Below are positions 7,552 through 9,873 of a stretch of 9,873 nt of DNA, one piece after another. Location: positions 1 to 9,873 of the forward strand of contig USEH01000075.1 in assembly GCA_900553675.1 (NCBI GenBank), in the 5' to 3' direction. The stretch comes from an uncultured Ruminococcus sp. (GTDB lineage: Bacteria; Bacillota; Clostridia; Oscillospirales; Ruminococcaceae). Below the pieces are notes generated by a model, which saw nothing but the letters and a program-made list of their open reading frames with translations, did not search any database and was not told the origin of the DNA. How positions within the stretch are numbered: the first letter of the stretch is position 1; each line of letters starts with the position of its first letter. A program made the position numbers and the translations under genes.

Positions 7552-9112
7552 ATGATTCAATCTCTGCGATTATCTTGTCGATCTCCTCCCGGAGAACCTG
7601 TTCACGGGCAACGATTTCCGCTATCTCTGCATTGAGCTTCACAATGTCGATTTTCTCTCTGGTATCCTCCGCTTCAACGTAGGTGGATACAGAAAGATTG
7701 TAGTCGTTTTCTGCGATTTCCTCATAGCTTGCCAGATGGGAGAAGTGTGCTTCCTCTGCACGAGCGGCAAAGGTCTCCACGATTTTATCCATGTTCGCCT
7801 GTGTCAGCTTATTGTTGTTCGTAACCTTAATGCACTCGTTAGACGCATCAATAAACAGGGTCTTGTTGTCGGACTTGCCTTTCTTCAAAACCATAATGCA
7901 GGTTGCAATGGAAGTACCGAAGAACAGATTGCTTGGCAACTGGATGATGCAGTCGATAAAGTTGTTGTCGATCAGATACTTTCTGATTTTCTGCTCTGCG
8001 CCGCCACGGTACATAATACCGGGGAAGCAGACGATAGCCGCCGTACCGCCTGTTGCAAGCCAAGAAAGAGAGTGCATGATAAACGCAAGGTCAGCCTTGG
8101 ACTTCGGCGCAAGAACACCCGCAGGAGAAAAACGAGGGTCGTTAATCAGCAGAGGATTATCGTCGCCAGCCCACTTGATCGAGTAGGGAGGATTGGAAAC
8201 GATCAGCTCAAACGGCTCGTCATCCCAATGCTGCGGTGCGGTCAAGGTGTCCTCGCAGGCAATATCGAACTTGTCAAAGCCCACGTCGTGCAAGAACATA
8301 TTGATGCGGCAAAGGTTGTAAGTCGTGATATTGATTTCCTGTCCGTAAAAGCCGTTTCTGACGGCATCCTTACCGAGAATCTTTTCTGCCTTCAAAAGCA
8401 GAGAACCCGAACCGCACGCAGGGTCATAGACCTTGTTGATCTCGGTCTTGCCAACCGTGCCAAGTCTGGTAAGTAATTCAGAAACGTCAGCAGGGGTAAA
8501 GAACTCGCCGCCGGATTTGCCTGCTCCCGATGCGTACATGGTCATCAGATATTCGTAGGCATCGCCAAAAGCATCAATATCGTGGTCTTTCACGTCGCCA
8601 AGATTCATGTTGGCTACGCCGTGCAAGAGCTTTGCAAGGCGTTCGTTTCTCTTTGCCACGGTAGAGCCGAGCTTGTTGCTGTTTACGTCAAAATCGGCAA
8701 ACAAGCCGTCAAAGCTGCTTTCAGACACAGATCCCTTTGCGGATGCTTCGATATGGTTGAACACACGCTCCAAGGTCTCATTCAAATTTTCGTCATTATC
8801 GGCTCTGCTGTTGACGTTGTAGAACAGTTCGGACGGAGGAATGAAAAAGCCCTTTTCTTCAACCAAGCCCTCACGAGCTTCTTCTGCATCGGCATCGGAC
8901 ATCTTTGCATAATCAAAGTCTGTATTGCCGGCTTCCTGTTCACCGGCGTTGATATAGTTAGTTAGATTTTCGGAGATATATCTGTAAAACATTGTGCCGA
9001 GGACGTAATTCTTGAAATCCCATCCGTCCACAGCGCCACGAAGCTCGTCTGCAATCGCCCAAATCGCACGGTGCAGCTCATCACGTTCTTGTTCTTTCTT
9101 TGTATCAATCAT
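7550..9112 (-). CDS. hsdM: Type I restriction-modification DNA methyltransferase subunit HsdM
   Basis: This 520-residue N6-adenine methyltransferase subunit modifies host DNA at the site chosen by HsdS. The N-terminal helical HsdM domain (AIWAIADELRGAVDGWDFKN, 17-35) is followed by GGEFFTP (201-207), the S-adenosylmethionine site DPACGSGSLL (230-239), and the catalytic NPPY (307-310). The later block LPSNLFFGTSIATCIMVLKK (392-411) is also family-typical, and the protein ends in a coiled helix. All catalytic motifs are intact and the length is usual. The frame stays open upstream to 9211, but ATG 9112 is the better start: AAAAGGAG at 9123-9130 lies 10 bases away and family homology begins there. 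The extra upstream residues would only be the regulator gene in another frame. The start overlaps the end of the XRE gene by 8 bases. It is the first hsd gene of the operon. Confidence 0.96.
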   Translation of the reverse strand: MIDTKKEQERDELHRAIWAIADELRGAVDGWDFKNYVLGTMFYRYISENLTNYINAGEQEAGNTDFDYAKMSDADAEEAREGLVEEKGFFIPPSELFYNVNSRADNDENLNETLERVFNHIEASAKGSVSESSFDGLFADFDVNSNKLGSTVAKRNERLAKLLHGVANMNLGDVKDHDIDAFGDAYEYLMTMYASGAGKSGGEFFTPADVSELLTRLGTVGKTEINKVYDPACGSGSLLLKAEKILGKDAVRNGFYGQEINITTYNLCRINMFLHDVGFDKFDIACEDTLTAPQHWDDEPFELIVSNPPYSIKWAGDDNPLLINDPRFSPAGVLAPKSKADLAFIMHSLSWLATGGTAAIVCFPGIMYRGGAEQKIRKYLIDNNFIDCIIQLPSNLFFGTSIATCIMVLKKGKSDNKTLFIDASNECIKVTNNNKLTQANMDKIVETFAARAEEAHFSHLASYEEIAENDYNLSVSTYVEAEDTREKIDIVKLNAEIAEIVAREQVLREEIDKIIAEIES

Positions 9113-9332
9113 GGCGTTTCTGCTCCTTTTCATCGGGTATAAATTCCAGAATATCGTCCACGCCACAATCGAGGGCATAACAGATTTTTTCGATGCTGTC
9201 CAATGCCACATAATTGTCTCGCTTCAATCTGGTGATAATATTTGCGCTAAAGCCGCCCTTTTCAATCAGCTCGGCGTTGGTCATGCCTTTATCAATCATA
9301 AGGTGGAATAATCTTTTATAGCTAACTGCCAT
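9105..9332 (-). CDS. Small XRE/Cro-type HTH transcriptional regulator
   Basis: This 75-residue protein is almost entirely one helix-turn-helix domain of the YozG / small Cro-like type: SYKRLFHLMIDKGMTNAELIEKGGFSANIITRLKRDNYVALDSIEKICYALDC-type layout, with the DNA-binding turn at about 17-40. A GTG at 9338 lies in frame. I choose ATG 9332 instead, because AAAAGGAGG at 9341-9349 is 8 bases from it but only 2 from the GTG. The gene overlaps hsdM by 8 bases and has its own promoter just upstream, so it leads the operon. By analogy with the C proteins of restriction systems, it probably controls its own promoter and the hsd genes. This is inferred from position. It has no effector or dimerisation domain beyond the HTH. 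Confidence 0.88.
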   Translation of the reverse strand: MAVSYKRLFHLMIDKGMTNAELIEKGGFSANIITRLKRDNYVALDSIEKICYALDCGVDDILEFIPDEKEQKRHD

Positions 9333-9362
9333 AATCACAACCTCCTTTTCGCTCTAAATGTT

Positions 9363-9391
9363 ATTATATCACAGAAACGTGAATTTTTCAA
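9363..9391 (-). promoter_or_regulatory. Sigma-70/SigA-type promoter of the XRE-hsd operon
   Basis: On the minus strand, TTGAAA (9386-9391) and a perfect TATAAT (9363-9368) are separated by exactly 17 bases, about 30 bases before the regulator's start codon. An inverted repeat (TATATC at 9365-9370, GATATA at 9392-9397 on the plus strand) brackets it, one arm overlapping the -10 box, and could be an operator. The promoter is a strong match; the operator is speculative in such AT-rich DNA. Confidence 0.75.
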
Positions 9392-9431
9392 GATATATGG
9401 AAGAATTGGCGCAGAAAGTTCGACAAAAGCC

Positions 9432-9469
9432 AAAAAGGAACCTATGCGTTTGAGCATAAGTTCCTCTTT
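9432..9469 (-). terminator. Rho-independent terminator after the DUF6809-like gene
   Basis: A 12-bp stem (9436-9447 with 9454-9465, one G-T wobble) has a 6-base loop. On the minus strand it is followed by TTTTTGG and a further T-run. It lies 12 bases after the stop of the gene ending at 9482 and just before the regulator promoter, so it insulates the tnpV-side transcript from the restriction operon. Confidence 0.8.
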
Positions 9470-9481
9470 GGGGCTATTCAA

Positions 9482-9745
9482 TTATTCTTCCATGACTTCC
9501 AACATCATTCTTGCGCCAAGCTTAAAGCTGTTCTGGAACAGCAAGCAGTCGGTCATTGTTTGGAACTCTCTTACACAATCTGTATATCGGGAGAACAATT
9601 CTTTCTGTTCATCCGTCATGCTTGCCAGAAGTTTTTCTTCGTTTTTGCAGATCAGCTCCAACAGTTTCTTGTATTCCTTGCAAGAGGACGTATCATACTC
9701 CGTTGGCTCGATATTGCCGTACCAAAATTCTTCAAGCAATTTCAT
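9482..9745 (-). CDS. DUF6809-like small ICE-associated protein
   Basis: This is an 87-residue, mostly helical acidic protein opening with MKLLEEFWYGNIEPTEYD and ending in SFKLGARMMLEVMEE. I recognise this pattern from small proteins that recur in conjugative elements of gut Firmicutes (DUF6809, from memory). Function is unknown. It has no membrane segment or catalytic motif; cysteines occur at 22, 33, 57 and 67 but form no clear metal site. The ATG overlaps the upstream stop as ATGA, and GAGGAGGGG at 9751-9759 lies 5 bases upstream, so it is translationally coupled to the TnpV-like gene. A terminator follows directly. Confidence 0.75.
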   Translation of the reverse strand: MKLLEEFWYGNIEPTEYDTSSCKEYKKLLELICKNEEKLLASMTDEQKELFSRYTDCVREFQTMTDCLLFQNSFKLGARMMLEVMEE

Positions 9746-9873
9746 ACCGACCCCTCCTCGTAGATCATTTCTCGCAGAACAATTTCCTCAGCTCGGTTGC
9801 GGATGCTGTTCATGGCTCCCACCCATGCCATCTGGTCGTGCTGCTTCATGCACTCTGTCACGCCCTCAGTGGC
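9742..9873 (-). CDS. TnpV-like transposon-encoded protein, C-terminal part
   Basis: The frame enters at the right window edge and reads 43 residues to a TGA at 9742-9744. The stretch GVTECMKQHDQMAWVGAMNS, followed by IRNRAEEIVLREMIY, matches the end of TnpV proteins of the Tn4451/Tn4453 and Tn1549-like elements, as I recall them. TnpV is an accessory protein of these elements with no firmly known role. Its start lies outside the window. The stop overlaps the next gene's ATG (ATGA). Together with the VapE and CHC2 remnants at the other end, this is the main evidence that the restriction island sits inside a mobile element. Confidence 0.75.
   Translation of the reverse strand, partial: ATEGVTECMKQHDQMAWVGAMNSIRNRAEEIVLREMIYEEGSV

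Noticed and set aside
7736..8476. 246-codon plus-strand open frame opposite hsdM
   Set aside because: It is a shadow of the hsdM coding strand, with no ribosome site and no recognisable motif; hsdM has all of its family motifs.
9113..9211. Extended 553-residue HsdM start
   Set aside because: The extra 33 residues come from the regulator gene in another frame; the AAAAGGAG site and family N-terminus fit ATG 9112.
9371..9382. CAC-GTG arms around AGAAAC as an operator
   Set aside because: Only three bases per arm match, which is too weak beside the clearer TATATC/GATATA arms.
1..9873. tRNA, rRNA, riboswitch, insertion sequence or recombinase gene
   Set aside because: None seen: no cloverleaf-like block, no transposase or integrase motifs, and no terminal inverted repeats at either join.

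Overview
The window looks like accessory DNA of a gut-type Firmicutes (Clostridia) genome or metagenome contig. It carries pieces of a Tn1549/Tn4451-like integrative conjugative element (ICE) with a defence cargo. The evidence is a CHC2-type primase-like protein overlapping the start of a VapE-like helicase gene at the left end, and the end of a TnpV-like gene plus a DUF6809-like gene at the right end. Clean AGGAG-type ribosome binding sites and two TTG starts also fit. All family names are recalled from sequence motifs; no database search was run.

Layout. (1) Positions 1-765, plus strand, visibly GC-rich: the end of a CHC2 zinc-finger protein, overlapped by the first ~126 codons of a virulence-associated E family protein. 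(2) Positions ~766-3815, plus strand, intermediate GC: an internal slice of a large secreted polysaccharide-degradation protein. It has the tail of a glycosidase-like domain, several carbohydrate-binding modules, an Ig-like module and a malectin-like module, with no start, signal peptide or stop of its own. (3) Positions ~3816-9112, minus strand: a type I restriction-modification operon in the order hsdM, DUF4238 gene, hsdS, Ser/Thr kinase gene, hsdR. Only the first ~48 codons of hsdR remain. (4) Positions 9105-9391, minus strand: a small XRE-type regulator with a near-consensus promoter; its end overlaps the hsdM start. (5) Positions 9432-9873, minus strand: the TnpV end and the DUF6809 gene, closed by a terminator that separates them from the restriction operon.

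The open frame 388-3891 is a chimera: VapE start, then carbohydrate-binding protein, then hsdR read antisense. Both flanking genes stop abruptly at the edges of the same ~3.05 kb block. The block is therefore either a misassembly or a real insertion/replacement. This must be settled before the long frame is treated as a gene or hsdR as naturally truncated.

The most interesting biology is the defence operon. A eukaryote-like Ser/Thr kinase with its own N-terminal domain and a DUF4238 protein lie inside the hsd operon, each between core hsd genes and tightly spaced. The HsdS linker contains three perfect 12-bp repeats encoding TAEL-type units, the arrangement that switches DNA target spacing in EcoR124I-type enzymes. 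The whole suggests a composite, possibly phase-variable anti-phage island under a local XRE regulator.
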